Source: an uncultured Collinsella sp. (GTDB lineage Bacteria > Actinomycetota > Coriobacteriia > Coriobacteriales > Coriobacteriaceae). Taken from it: DNA of 64,000 nucleotides. Shown here piece by piece: positions 8,836-16,749 of the stretch. A program made the position numbers and the translations under genes. Position 1 is the stretch's first letter, and each line of letters starts with the position of its first letter. The DNA lies in assembly GCA_900544875.1 (NCBI GenBank), contig UQWS01000002.1, positions 92,690 through 156,689 on the forward strand. The letters run 5' to 3'. The notes beneath the pieces are model-generated. The model did not search any database. It was not told where the DNA came from and saw nothing but the letters and a program-made list of their open reading frames with translations.

Positions 8836-8836
8836 G

Positions 8837-8855
8837 TTGCTAACAGGGCTAGCAA
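8837..8855. promoter_or_regulatory. Autoregulatory operator of the toxin-antitoxin pair
   Basis: TTGCTA-N7-TAGCAA is an inverted repeat at the predicted transcription start. Related half sites (TGCTAGC at 8816-8822, GCTAGCA at 8848-8854) form a wider second repeat spanning the -10. Such operators are typical of antitoxin self-repression. Confidence 0.55.
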
Positions 8856-8875
8856 TTGAAGGGAGCGGGATCGAC

Positions 8876-9229
8876 GTGGGTGCTGTTAGCGGCATGGCGC
8901 AGGTGAACGTTCGCGTGGATCGCCAGGTCAAGAACCGTGCCGAGGAGGCGCTGCGGCTTTCGGGCGGGTCACTGCCCGAGCTCATCAAAAAGGTGGTGGC
9001 AAAGGTTGCGCAGGGCGGCGGGAAGTGCGAGGAAGTGCTTGCGGCCGTCGACGACCGGCAGCAGACCGTCGCGCCCGATACTCCGTTCGCCGCATCATGG
9101 GCGGCGGCAGATCAGCTTTACGCGGACCTGGGCATCGCTACGTCGCCCGTATCCGACGATCGCGGTTGGGAAACAATCTATTCCGAAGCCATGGACGAGC
9201 ACTATCGCCAAAAGGGGATGATCCTGTGA
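8876..9229 (+). CDS. Antitoxin, RelB/DinJ-like ribbon-helix-helix protein
   Basis: A 117-residue protein whose start region (MAQVNVRVDRQVKNRAEEAL) matches the RelB/DinJ ribbon-helix-helix pattern: a beta strand, then helices. The C-terminal half would wrap the toxin. The start GTG 8876 follows GGGAGCGGGA; ATG 8894 is the alternative and gives a protein beginning MAQVNVRV. It overlaps the downstream PIN gene by four bases (GTGA), so the two are coupled. It is longer than the usual 85-95 residues because of a tail before YRQKGMIL. The operator lies at the promoter. Confidence 0.8.
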   Translation: MGAVSGMAQVNVRVDRQVKNRAEEALRLSGGSLPELIKKVVAKVAQGGGKCEEVLAAVDDRQQTVAPDTPFAASWAAADQLYADLGIATSPVSDDRGWETIYSEAMDEHYRQKGMIL

Positions 9230-9741
9230 GCGGGGCTCCCCTCAAAATAATGGTGGATGCCAACGTATGGGTTGATTCGTTTTGCGCCGACCATGCCGAG
9301 TCGCTTGCCGCGCGTGCGTTTATTGGGCGGGCGACGGAATCGGGCGCAACGTTGTTCTTTCCGGTGCATATCGCCAAGGACGTGCTGTACGTTGTCCAAC
9401 ACGAGCTGAAGCGTAGCGTTCTTGCCAGCGGGGGAGTGCTCGACGAGGCGTCTGCCCGTGCAATTGGCGATGCGGCGTTGGCGTTTGTTCGGAACATGAC
9501 CGAAAACGCCACGGCCGTGGGTGCAGATGCGTCGGACCTTTGGCTAGCCGACAAATATCTGACGCTCCATCGCGATTACGAGGACAACTTGGTGCTCGCC
9601 GCGTGCAAACACGCACAGGTCGATTACTTGGTGACCAACGATCGCAAACTGCTCGAACATGCCGATCTTGCAGCAAAGACACCTCGTCAAATGATGCCGA
9701 TTCTTGCTTTGGCCGAACGCGGCGGCGCGGCTATCGGTTGA
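9226..9741 (+). CDS. PIN-domain toxin (VapC-like ribonuclease)
   Basis: A 171-residue PIN-fold nuclease. The first acidic residue is in KIMVDANVWVDSF at the N terminus. Later acidic positions are DASDLWLADKY and RDYEDNLVLAACKHAQVDY, and YLVTNDRKLL is the final PIN motif. Such toxins cleave tRNA or rRNA. The start is GTG 9226, overlapping the antitoxin stop, with AAGGGGA upstream. The antitoxin is RelB-like instead of VapB-like, a mixed pairing seen in many PIN systems. It converges with the next gene. Confidence 0.82.
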   Translation: MSGAPLKIMVDANVWVDSFCADHAESLAARAFIGRATESGATLFFPVHIAKDVLYVVQHELKRSVLASGGVLDEASARAIGDAALAFVRNMTENATAVGADASDLWLADKYLTLHRDYEDNLVLAACKHAQVDYLVTNDRKLLEHADLAAKTPRQMMPILALAERGGAAIG

Positions 9742-9753
9742 CGCGAACTGTTT

Positions 9754-9790
9754 GCGGGCCTCTTGGACGACGATGCGCCAAGGGACCCGC
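9754..9790. terminator. Imperfect bidirectional hairpin between converging genes
   Basis: GCGGGCCTCTTGG pairs imperfectly with CCAAGGGACCCGC across an 11-bp loop, between the PIN toxin and the converging gene that ends at 9800. No long T run is present. Confidence 0.4.
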
Positions 9791-9799
9791 GTCTGCAAT

Positions 9800-10234
9800 T
9801 TACAAAAGCTCGGCCTTAATGGCGGGACTTTCTGCGAGCTGCTCGGCTGCCTTTTCGTCGGAGCTGTCGAGTGCTGCCAGACTGCGGTAGACCCACTCGT
9901 TGACCTGGGTGTTCTTGACGCCTGCGGTCTGCATAAGGGCGCCTACCTCGCAGATTGCTGCGAGCAGATCGGCCTTGGGACCCGCGAGCTCGACCTCGAT
10001 GCCGTGGTAGGCGGCCACGCCGCGGTTCTCACTCACGTGGTCGATAAAGCCCTCGACGGTCTCAAGCTGCTGGGCGAGAGCTGCATCATCGTCAGCGTCC
10101 AGCGCGACGAGTGCGTTCGATACCGTGAGGGCGGGATGTCCGCAGGGGACAAAGCCTTCGATGACATCCATAGCTTCGGTAATGGTTGAGCCCAGGCCTG
10201 CGAGGGCATTGACGAGTTGCTGCTTGGTATCCAT
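9800..10234 (-). CDS. Hypothetical acidic protein
   Basis: A 144-residue, Ala-rich and acidic soluble protein with no signal peptide or membrane segment. I do not recognise the family. Predicted helices alternate with Ala-Leu repeats, and the C terminus ends SPAIKAELL. The start ATG 10234 has AAAGGA 7 bp upstream, a good site, and codon use resembles the neighbours, so the gene is probably real. It stands alone between the toxin-antitoxin pair and ssrA. Confidence 0.7.
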   Translation of the reverse strand: MDTKQQLVNALAGLGSTITEAMDVIEGFVPCGHPALTVSNALVALDADDDAALAQQLETVEGFIDHVSENRGVAAYHGIEVELAGPKADLLAAICEVGALMQTAGVKNTQVNEWVYRSLAALDSSDEKAAEQLAESPAIKAELL

Positions 10235-10473
10235 AACGGTCCTTTCGACGGGTTAATTTTGCTTGGCGAAAATATACGTGACGCGATCGGTAGCAAAAGT
10301 GCGAAGTGTGGTGCACATTAGGGTCTTCACAGCTCGTGCATAGAGCAGCTGTCTGCCTTTAGAACGTGGTAAGATAGCTATCCACGAGCGGGGTTCACCC
10401 CGCGTGTTCCTTGAAAAGTCGACGGTTATCGGGTGTTTGCAGGCCCAATACCATCCAGACTTTCCCAATATTC

Positions 10474-10837
10474 GGGGGCGACTGGTTTCGACACGATAGC
10501 TCTGAGAGAGGAAGCAAGCCGAGGTCTCCTCGCCTCGTTAAACAGGGGTACCGTCAAATTGAATTGACAACAACTCTTCTTTTGAGCCTATGGCTCTCGC
10601 TGCTTAATTTATAGCGGCGCGTCAACCCGGTGATTTCCCCGACACCGGCGCGACGTCATGTTAGGGGAATGCTCCTGCGCACGTAATCGGTATGGCGCGG
10701 GCTAAGACCGAACCGGTTAGGACGCCGCGAGCGTGTCGCTGCGCGCAAAGCGTCCGAGACTAAACCAGCGACTGAGCTTGGAGATGCCAATCAGGGGGCT
10801 TTCGTGGACCGGAGTTCGATTCTCCGCGCCTCCACCA
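10474..10837 (+). ncRNA. ssrA: tmRNA
   Basis: The 5' end GGGGGCGACTGGTTTCGAC and the 3' end CCGGAGTTCGATTCTCCGCG followed by CCTCCACCA are diagnostic. GGGGGCG pairs with CGCCTCC in the acceptor stem and CCA is encoded. The tag reading frame runs from GAC 10566 to TAA 10605 and encodes DNNSSFEPMALAA, preceded by the charged alanine. tmRNA rescues stalled ribosomes and tags the product for proteolysis. The tag ends ALAA as in other actinobacteria. Confidence 0.97.
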
Positions 10838-10845
10838 ATAGTTAC

Positions 10846-10880
10846 AGGCAGGTAGAGAAGTGTTTCTACCTGCCTTTTTT
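10846..10880 (+). terminator. Terminator of ssrA
   Basis: The 11-bp stem AGGCAGGTAGA/TCTACCTGCCT (10846-10856 with 10865-10875) with an 8-base loop is followed by five T residues. Confidence 0.9.
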
Positions 10881-10892
10881 ATTACTTACAGA

Positions 10893-11151
10893 TACCGCGG
10901 AGAATCGAACTCTATGCAGGGCGCGAGCGTTAAGCAAACGCGAAGCGTTTGTAGCGAGCGGGCGAGGACGCCGGCAGGCGGCCGAAGCCGGTGCGGGTTC
11001 GCGAAGCGAACGCGCGGATTCTCCGCGCAATGCCCCAGCCCAATATAGATGCGATGCCGATCGGGCGTCTTGCCCCGGCCTCGCCCCATCAACGGATCCA
11101 CCGTACCGCGGAGAATCGAACTCTGTGCAGGGCGCGGGCGTTAAGCAAACG
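10893..11151. repeat. Pair of 48-bp direct repeats that copy the ssrA 3' end in reverse
   Basis: 10893-10940 and 11104-11151 match at 46 of 48 bases. Each includes CGCGGAGAATCGAACTC, the exact reverse complement of the T-arm end of tmRNA (near 10812-10828), followed by GCAGGGCGCG and GTTAAGCAAACG. The 163 bp between them are rich in short GC palindromes and hold no convincing gene. ssrA is a frequent integration target, so these may be scars of past insertions, but the inverted orientation is unusual. Confidence 0.75.
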
Positions 11152-11168
11152 CTACGGCAACGCAGGGT

Positions 11169-11310
11169 GGGACGCGCTTTCCCAATGGCGGCCCAGGCGG
11201 AAACCGCATCCCGGAATCCTCATTCGGAATGGGATACATTTTCCGGATGGGCTGTTGGCGGAAAGCTCATCCCGGAATCCCGTCTCAAATTGGAACGCGC
11301 TTTCCGCTCC
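11169..11310. repeat. About 2.3 tandem copies of a 62-bp unit
   Basis: Units begin near 11169, 11231 and 11292 and share a TTTCC block, GGCGGAAA and CATCCCGGAATCC. No open frame with a ribosome-binding site runs through them. They lie between the ssrA-derived repeats and the patatin gene, and their function is unknown. Confidence 0.55.
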
Positions 11311-11392
11311 ATCTCCTCAACTCCAAAACCTATGCGCCCTCCATTCCAAAACTGGGTAGAAGAAAGCCAAAACGCAATCGCAGGAGGTCAAT

Positions 11393-12271
11393 ATGACTGC
11401 AGAAGATAAGGCAAAGAACGCCGGCAAGGTCGCGCTCGTTTTGGAGGGCGGAAGTTTTCGCGGGCAGTTTACCGCGGGCGTGCTCGACGTCCTCATGGAG
11501 GCTGGCGTCGAGATTCCGGCTGTCTACGGTGTATCGGCCGGCGCCCTCAACGGCGTGAACTACAAGTCGCACCAGATCGGCCGTGCCAACCGCATCAACC
11601 TGGCTTTCTGCAACGACAGCCGCTTCATGGGCGCCGCATCGTTTGCGTCCACGGGCTCCATCGTCGGCTACGACTTTATCTTCAACGATGTCCAGGACCG
11701 CCTGGATCCCTTTGACAACGAGACGTTCGACGCGAACCCCATCGAGATGTACGCCGTTGCGACGGACATGCTGTTTGGAACCGCTGCCTACCTGCCGGTC
11801 AAAAGCGCCGTACTTGACCTCGACGCCGTGCGCGCATCGACGTCGCTGCCGCTGGTGACGCCGCCGGTCGAGATAGACGGGCACAAATACGTCGACGGCG
11901 GCGTAGCCGATTCGGTCCCCATCGAGCACGTGCTGGAGGAGGCGGGCTTCAATCGCGCGGTTGTCATTGTCACGCAGGACCGTTCGTACGAGAAAAAGCC
12001 CTACGAGTTTATGCCAGCCGCACGCGCTCGCTATGCCGACTACCCTTACCTGCTCGAGGCTATCGAGACGCGCCACGATCGCTATAACATCCAGCGCATG
12101 CATCTGTGGAAGTATGAGCGCGAGGGCCGCGCGCTGGTCGTCGCTCCGCAAAAGCCGGTCGAGGTCGGCCACGTTGAGCACGATCCGGCAAAGCTCCTCG
12201 ACTTGTATATTCAGGGCCGCCAGGAGGCAAAGCGCTTGCTCGGAGATATCGAGGCGTTTGTCGAGCGCTAG
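11393..12271 (+). CDS. Patatin-like phospholipase family protein
   Basis: A 292-residue cytoplasmic serine lipase/acyl hydrolase of the bacterial YjjU/RssA-type patatin group. The oxyanion hole is LEGGSFRG (about residues 16-23) and the nucleophile elbow is GVSAG near 46. The catalytic Asp is in YVDGGVADSVP near 168, completing the Ser-Asp dyad. The substrate is not predictable; members hydrolyse phospholipids or related esters. AGGAGG lies upstream of ATG 11393. It is a single-gene unit followed by the rplM promoter. Confidence 0.9.
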   Translation: MTAEDKAKNAGKVALVLEGGSFRGQFTAGVLDVLMEAGVEIPAVYGVSAGALNGVNYKSHQIGRANRINLAFCNDSRFMGAASFASTGSIVGYDFIFNDVQDRLDPFDNETFDANPIEMYAVATDMLFGTAAYLPVKSAVLDLDAVRASTSLPLVTPPVEIDGHKYVDGGVADSVPIEHVLEEAGFNRAVVIVTQDRSYEKKPYEFMPAARARYADYPYLLEAIETRHDRYNIQRMHLWKYEREGRALVVAPQKPVEVGHVEHDPAKLLDLYIQGRQEAKRLLGDIEAFVER

Positions 12272-12334
12272 CGTCGCGACGTCATGACCCATGGACGACA
12301 TGTGCAGAAACTCTGGTCGGAGCCAAAATACCTG

Positions 12335-12362
12335 TTGACTCGGGCGGCGAGCGGGGTAATAT
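12335..12362 (+). promoter_or_regulatory. rplM-rpsI promoter
   Basis: TTGACT (12335-12340), a 16-bp GC-rich spacer and TAATAT (12357-12362). It gives a leader of about 60 bases before rplM. Confidence 0.75.
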
Positions 12363-12428
12363 GGACGGGTTACTTGCAGAGCCCCGTGAATCTCTGTAAC
12401 AACACGTACTGTACATGGAGGAGTCTAA

Positions 12429-12872
12429 GTGATTTCGAAATCGACTCACTACGCCAAGCAGGGCGAGGTCCAGCGCAACTGGGTTCTCGTCGACGCCGAT
12501 GGTGCTGTCCTGGGCCGTCTTGCCACCCAGATCGCAATGATCCTGCGCGGTAAGAACAAGCCCCAGTTCACGCCCAACAGCGACTGCGGCGACTTCGTTG
12601 TCGTCATCAACGCCGATAAGGTCCAGCTTACCGGTAACAAGGCCGACACGAAGACCTATTATCGCCACAGCGGCTACAACGGCGGCCTCAAGGCTGAGAG
12701 CTTCCGCCAGGCTATGGAGAAGCACCCGGAGAAGGTCATCGAGCGCGCCGTTCGCGGCATGCTGCCCAAGACCACCCTCGGCCGTGCCCAGATGACCAAG
12801 CTTAAGGTCTACGCTGGTGCCGAGCATCCGCACGCTGCCCAGAACCCCACGAAGATTGAGCTGGAGGCTTAA
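12429..12872 (+). CDS. rplM: 50S ribosomal protein L13
   Basis: A 147-residue L13, an early-assembling large-subunit protein that binds 23S rRNA. Diagnostic stretches are WVLVDADGAVLGRLAT near the N terminus, YYRHSGYNGGLK in the middle and RAVRGMLPKTTLGR toward the end. The start GTG 12429 follows GGAGGAG. The stop is three bases before rpsI, the usual L13-S9 operon. Confidence 0.98.
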   Translation: MISKSTHYAKQGEVQRNWVLVDADGAVLGRLATQIAMILRGKNKPQFTPNSDCGDFVVVINADKVQLTGNKADTKTYYRHSGYNGGLKAESFRQAMEKHPEKVIERAVRGMLPKTTLGRAQMTKLKVYAGAEHPHAAQNPTKIELEA

Positions 12873-12874
12873 AG

Positions 12875-13270
<396 letters not shown>

Positions 13271-13300
13271 GGTTTTATCTCCTTACGAGATACAATGTAC

Positions 13301-13345
13301 AAGCGGGGCCTGCCGATTGCTCGGCGGGTCCCGCTTTTCTTTTTC
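13301..13345 (+). terminator. Terminator of the rplM-rpsI operon
   Basis: A 15-bp stem (13301-13315 with 13322-13336, two wobble pairs) and a T-rich run of TTTTCTTTTT. Confidence 0.9.
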
Positions 13346-13393
13346 GACTAGGGTGGGCGACTGCGTTTTGCCCACTTGGGAAGGAGCGATCCT

Positions 13394-14731
13394 ATGCCCC
13401 AGAACATCTTCGGTACCGATGGCGTCCGTGGCGTCGCCAACGCCGACCTCTCGTGCGACCTCGCGTTTCGCCTGGGTCGCGCGGCGACCAAGTTCCTTGG
13501 TCCGGACATCTGCATCGGCCGCGATACGCGTCTTTCGGGCACCATGCTCGAGAGCGCTCTGACCGCCGGCATCATGGCCGAGGGCGGCCGCCCGCACTGC
13601 TGCGGCGTTATCCCTACGCCGGCCGTGGCGCTGCTCACCGTCCAAAACGAGCTCGACGGCGGCATCGTCATCTCCGCTTCGCACAATCCGCCGGAGTTCA
13701 ACGGCATCAAGTTCTTTAGCCGCAAGGGCATGAAGCTTCCCGACGCGGTTGAGGAAGAGATCAGCGCCTGGGTCATGTCCGAGGAGGCCATGGCTGCCGA
13801 TACACTGCCGACTGGCGCCGGTGTGGGTCACATCATCAAGATGAAGGACGCCCGCAAGGCCTATGTCGATCATGCCATCAGCACGCTCGACGGCCTTAAG
13901 CTCGACGGACTGGTTGTTGCCGTCGACTGCGGCCACGGTGCTTCGTGCCAGACCACGCCTGCCGCGCTCCAGCGCCTGGGCGCCACGGTCCATGCCATCA
14001 ACACCGATTACTGCGGCACCGACATTAACGTTGAGTGTGGCTCCACGCACCTTGAGCCCCTGCGCGAGCTCGTGCTGCGCACCCACGCCGATATCGGCCT
14101 TGCCCACGACGGCGACGCCGATCGTGTGCTGTTCGTGGACAGCGAGGGCAACGAGATCGATGGCGACTACATTCTTGCCATCTGTGGCTCCGACCTTGCT
14201 GCTCGCGGCAAGCTCGCCAACTCCGAGATTGTCTCGACCGTTATGTGCAACCTGGGCTTCTCCATCGCCATGAAGGAGCAGGGCTTTGAGATGGTCCAGA
14301 CCGCCGTGGGCGACCGCTATGTTCTTGAGCGTATGCTCGAGGACGGTGCCGTCATCGGCGGCGAGCAGTCCGGCCACATCATCTTCCTGGAGCACAACAC
14401 CACCGGTGACGGTTTGGTGACGGCCCTGCAGCTTCTGGCCGTGCTCAAGCGCACCGGCCGCACCCTCACCGACCTTGCCGGCATCATGAAGAAGTACCCG
14501 CAGGTGCTCGTCAACGTGCATTCGGACAACAAGGCCGGCCTGGACGATTGTCAGTCCATTTGGGACGCTGTCGCTGCTGCCGAGAAGGAGCTCGACGGTC
14601 GCGGCCGCATCTTGGTGCGCCCGAGTGGCACCGAGCCGCTGGTTCGCGTTATGGCCGAGGCCGAGACGCACGAGCTGACCCAGCGTGTGGTTGACGACAT
14701 CGTCGAGGTTGTCAAGCGCGAACTTCCTTAA
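13394..14731 (+). CDS. glmM: Phosphoglucosamine mutase
   Basis: Interconverts glucosamine-6-phosphate and glucosamine-1-phosphate for UDP-GlcNAc and wall synthesis. The 445-residue protein carries the phosphoserine loop VISASHNPPEFNGIKFF near residue 96, the Mg-binding DGDADR near 238 and the sugar-binding loop VRPSGTEPLVRVM near the C terminus. The N terminus FGTDGVRGVAN is typical. AAGGAG precedes ATG 13394 by 7 bp. nagB, which feeds or drains the same substrate, lies two genes downstream. Confidence 0.97.
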   Translation: MPQNIFGTDGVRGVANADLSCDLAFRLGRAATKFLGPDICIGRDTRLSGTMLESALTAGIMAEGGRPHCCGVIPTPAVALLTVQNELDGGIVISASHNPPEFNGIKFFSRKGMKLPDAVEEEISAWVMSEEAMAADTLPTGAGVGHIIKMKDARKAYVDHAISTLDGLKLDGLVVAVDCGHGASCQTTPAALQRLGATVHAINTDYCGTDINVECGSTHLEPLRELVLRTHADIGLAHDGDADRVLFVDSEGNEIDGDYILAICGSDLAARGKLANSEIVSTVMCNLGFSIAMKEQGFEMVQTAVGDRYVLERMLEDGAVIGGEQSGHIIFLEHNTTGDGLVTALQLLAVLKRTGRTLTDLAGIMKKYPQVLVNVHSDNKAGLDDCQSIWDAVAAAEKELDGRGRILVRPSGTEPLVRVMAEAETHELTQRVVDDIVEVVKRELP

Positions 14732-14802
14732 TGGTCAAAAACCAGTGCCAAGTGGTAAACTAGCAAGACTGTATTTGATTATTGGTATGTCCAAGGGGGA
14801 GC

Positions 14803-15300
14803 ATGTTCACTAAAGTCCTAAGGTCTTTTGGTATGCGTGGTCGAGTCCTTACGCTGGATGCTCCCATCTCGGGCGACGTCATTCCGCTTTCCGAGGTAAA
14901 CGATCAGACGTTTGCCACCGGCCTTTTGGGTCAGGGCGTGGCGATTCAGCCCACGGGCACGCGTGTAATCGCGCCGGCTGACGCTAAGGTCGAGGCGATT
15001 TTTCCCACGGGTCATGCCGTTGCGCTTAACACGGTTGATGGCCTGGACGTTCTGATTCACGTTGGCCTGGACACCGTTCAGCTCGAGGGCAAGCACTTTA
15101 CCGTGCATGCGCAAGTGGGCGACATCGTCCATAAGGGCGATGTGCTCATCGAGTTCGATCGTGAGGCGATCAAAGCCGAGGGCTACGATGTGACGGTTCC
15201 CATCTTGGTGTGCAACTCCGTTGAGTTCTCGAGCATTAAGGGTTCTGTTGGAGAGCATGTCGAGGAGATGGACCAGCTTATCGTCGCTCGCGAGCGCTAG
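14803..15300 (+). CDS. crr: PTS glucose-type EIIA component
   Basis: A 165-residue soluble EIIA that receives phosphate from HPr and passes it to an EIIB/EIIC sugar permease. The family features are GDVIPLSEVNDQTFATGLLG, the first active-site His in PTGHAVAL, and the phosphorylated His in LIHVGLDT near residue 86. The start ATG 14803 has GGGGGA just upstream; an in-frame TTG at 14782 lacks a site. As a free-standing protein it may serve several permeases and act in regulation. The location between glmM and nagB suggests a link to amino-sugar uptake. Confidence 0.9.
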   Translation: MFTKVLRSFGMRGRVLTLDAPISGDVIPLSEVNDQTFATGLLGQGVAIQPTGTRVIAPADAKVEAIFPTGHAVALNTVDGLDVLIHVGLDTVQLEGKHFTVHAQVGDIVHKGDVLIEFDREAIKAEGYDVTVPILVCNSVEFSSIKGSVGEHVEEMDQLIVARER

Positions 15301-15328
15301 TTGGCGCTTTTGGCCTTTAGCCTACAAT
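15301..15328 (+). promoter_or_regulatory. Candidate promoter for nagB
   Basis: TTGGCG (15301-15306), a 16-bp spacer and TACAAT (15323-15328), starting right at the end of the EIIA gene. Transcription would begin near 15335 and give a leader of about 238 bases. Confidence 0.55.
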
Positions 15329-15334
15329 TCAAAC

Positions 15335-15572
15335 ACGTTTACGGAGGGCGCCCTTGAAAGAGGACGCCCTCCGTGGCAAGATGGGAAACGTCCGAGGCTA
15401 AACAGCTTTGGGTCACCGTGGACGGGCAGGGGCCTCGACGCGGCTAGACACGAGACACATACATTACGCGACCTCGCCCTGGTGGCCGCACACGTTGGTT
15501 GCGGCCGACGCGGGCCGCGGGCAAGTGCTTGTAAGGGGAGCCTTGCCTCTCTTGTACGAGAAAGGACGCGTA
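15335..15572 (+). promoter_or_regulatory. Long structured leader of nagB, candidate cis-regulatory RNA
   Basis: The leader holds, in order, a perfect 10-bp stem (15341-15350/15365-15374), CGAGGC pairing with GCCTCG across a 30-nt internal domain, a 7-bp stem GGCCGCA/TGCGGCC, and GGCAAG pairing with CTTGCC just before the start region. No T tract follows the first stem, so it is not a simple terminator of the EIIA gene. I do not match it to a known riboswitch class. It is too short for RNase P RNA and lacks the glmS ribozyme core. Confidence 0.5.
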
Positions 15573-16301
15573 ATGAAAATCATTAAAGCTAAAGACTACG
15601 AGGATATGAGCCGCAAGGCCGCCAATATCATCTCGGCCCAGGTTATCCTCAAGCCCGATTGCGTGCTGGGTCTTGCCACCGGCTCCACCCCGATTGGCGC
15701 CTACAAGCAGCTCGCCGCTTGGTACGAGAAGGGCGACGTCGACTTCGCCGAAGTCAGCACCTACAACCTGGACGAGTATCGTGGTCTTTCGCACGACGAT
15801 CCCCAGAGCTATCACTACTTTATGCGCGAGAACTTCTTCGATCACATCAATATCGATCTGAACAACACGCACGTGCCCGATGGCTCCAACCCCGATGCCG
15901 CTGCTGCCTGCTCCGAGTACGACAAGATCGTCGCTGCCGCCGGTTATCCGGATCTGCAGCTGCTCGGCATTGGCAACAACGGTCACATTGGCTTCAACGA
16001 GCCCGATGACCACTTCTCCAAGGGTACGCACTGTGTCGACCTGACCGAGAGCACCATTCAGGCCAACAGCCGCCTGTTCGACAGCATCGATGATGTGCCC
16101 CGTCAGGCTTACACCATGGGCACCCAGACCATCATGTATGCCCGCATGATCCTGGTTGTCGCCAACGGCGAGGCCAAGGCTCAGGCTGTGCACGATATGT
16201 GCTATGGCCCGGTTACGCCCAAGTGCCCGGCTTCGATCCTGCAGCTGCACACCAACTGCGTCGTCGTTGCTGACGAGGCCGCTCTTTCGCTCTGCGAGTA
16301 A
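15573..16301 (+). CDS. nagB: Glucosamine-6-phosphate deaminase
   Basis: Converts GlcN-6-P to fructose-6-P and ammonia, the last committed step of amino-sugar catabolism. The 242-residue protein has LGLATGSTPIGAYKQL near residue 33, the active-site block STYNLDEYRGL, and the catalytic LGIGNNGHIGFNEP (Asp/His/Glu) near 135. AAAGGA lies 9 bp before ATG 15573. A terminator follows directly, so it is transcribed alone. Regulation by the long leader is likely, since the gene must oppose glmM-dependent wall synthesis. Confidence 0.97.
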   Translation: MKIIKAKDYEDMSRKAANIISAQVILKPDCVLGLATGSTPIGAYKQLAAWYEKGDVDFAEVSTYNLDEYRGLSHDDPQSYHYFMRENFFDHINIDLNNTHVPDGSNPDAAAACSEYDKIVAAAGYPDLQLLGIGNNGHIGFNEPDDHFSKGTHCVDLTESTIQANSRLFDSIDDVPRQAYTMGTQTIMYARMILVVANGEAKAQAVHDMCYGPVTPKCPASILQLHTNCVVVADEAALSLCE

Positions 16302-16335
16302 CGCGAACCCTGCACCTCGACATAGCCTTGCCTAA

Positions 16336-16361
16336 GGCCTCCGCTTTGCGGGGGCCTTTTT
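16336..16361 (+). terminator. Terminator of nagB
   Basis: GGCCTCCGC-TTT-GCGGGGGCC (one wobble pair) followed by five T residues. Confidence 0.92.
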
Positions 16362-16749
16362 GCTATCCCTTTCTGTCCACTTGATCAAAATCTTGCCGCA
16401 AGCTTGACGAATGCCGGATGTCCAACAGCTTGATTCATTCTATACCAGATTCTATGCAAAAATGCCACTAGAAGGTCGTAGACGGTAGCGGGTGCTAGGC
16501 GAGTTGAATGACATGGCTGAACCTTGTTCATCTGCGTTACACTGCCGCTTAGATGGGACAAGCTGACAAGCTCATTTACCTGCTTAAAGACCGATTAGTC
16601 GGGGGATTAATAACAATCGGCCCTCGCTGTACAAAAACTTGCCGCTTGCGTACCAAAAGACAACCTAAAACACAAGGGCGCTCTATTCATAGCACGGCTT
16701 GTATGGTCTTGCGGCTACAGTGTCCATACGGTCGAGTTGAGGAGTGGGC
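16362..16749. other. 388-bp AT-richer leader region before the large regulator
   Basis: I see no gene, RNA or repeat here. It is markedly less GC-rich than its surroundings, as is common for the control region of a large regulator. Possible -10-like elements occur but no convincing -35/-10 pair. The ribosome-binding site GAGGAG (16739-16744) marks the next start. Confidence 0.5.

Noticed and set aside
10893..10940. T-box leader (ACCGCGG motif)
   Set aside because: The surrounding T-box consensus, stem I and a downstream synthetase or amino-acid gene are all missing. The sequence is explained as an inverted ssrA end.
15335..15572. RNase P RNA or glmS ribozyme before nagB
   Set aside because: GGAAACGTCC resembles part of RNase P RNA, but the rest of the conserved core is missing and the leader is too short. 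The glmS cleavage core is not present.
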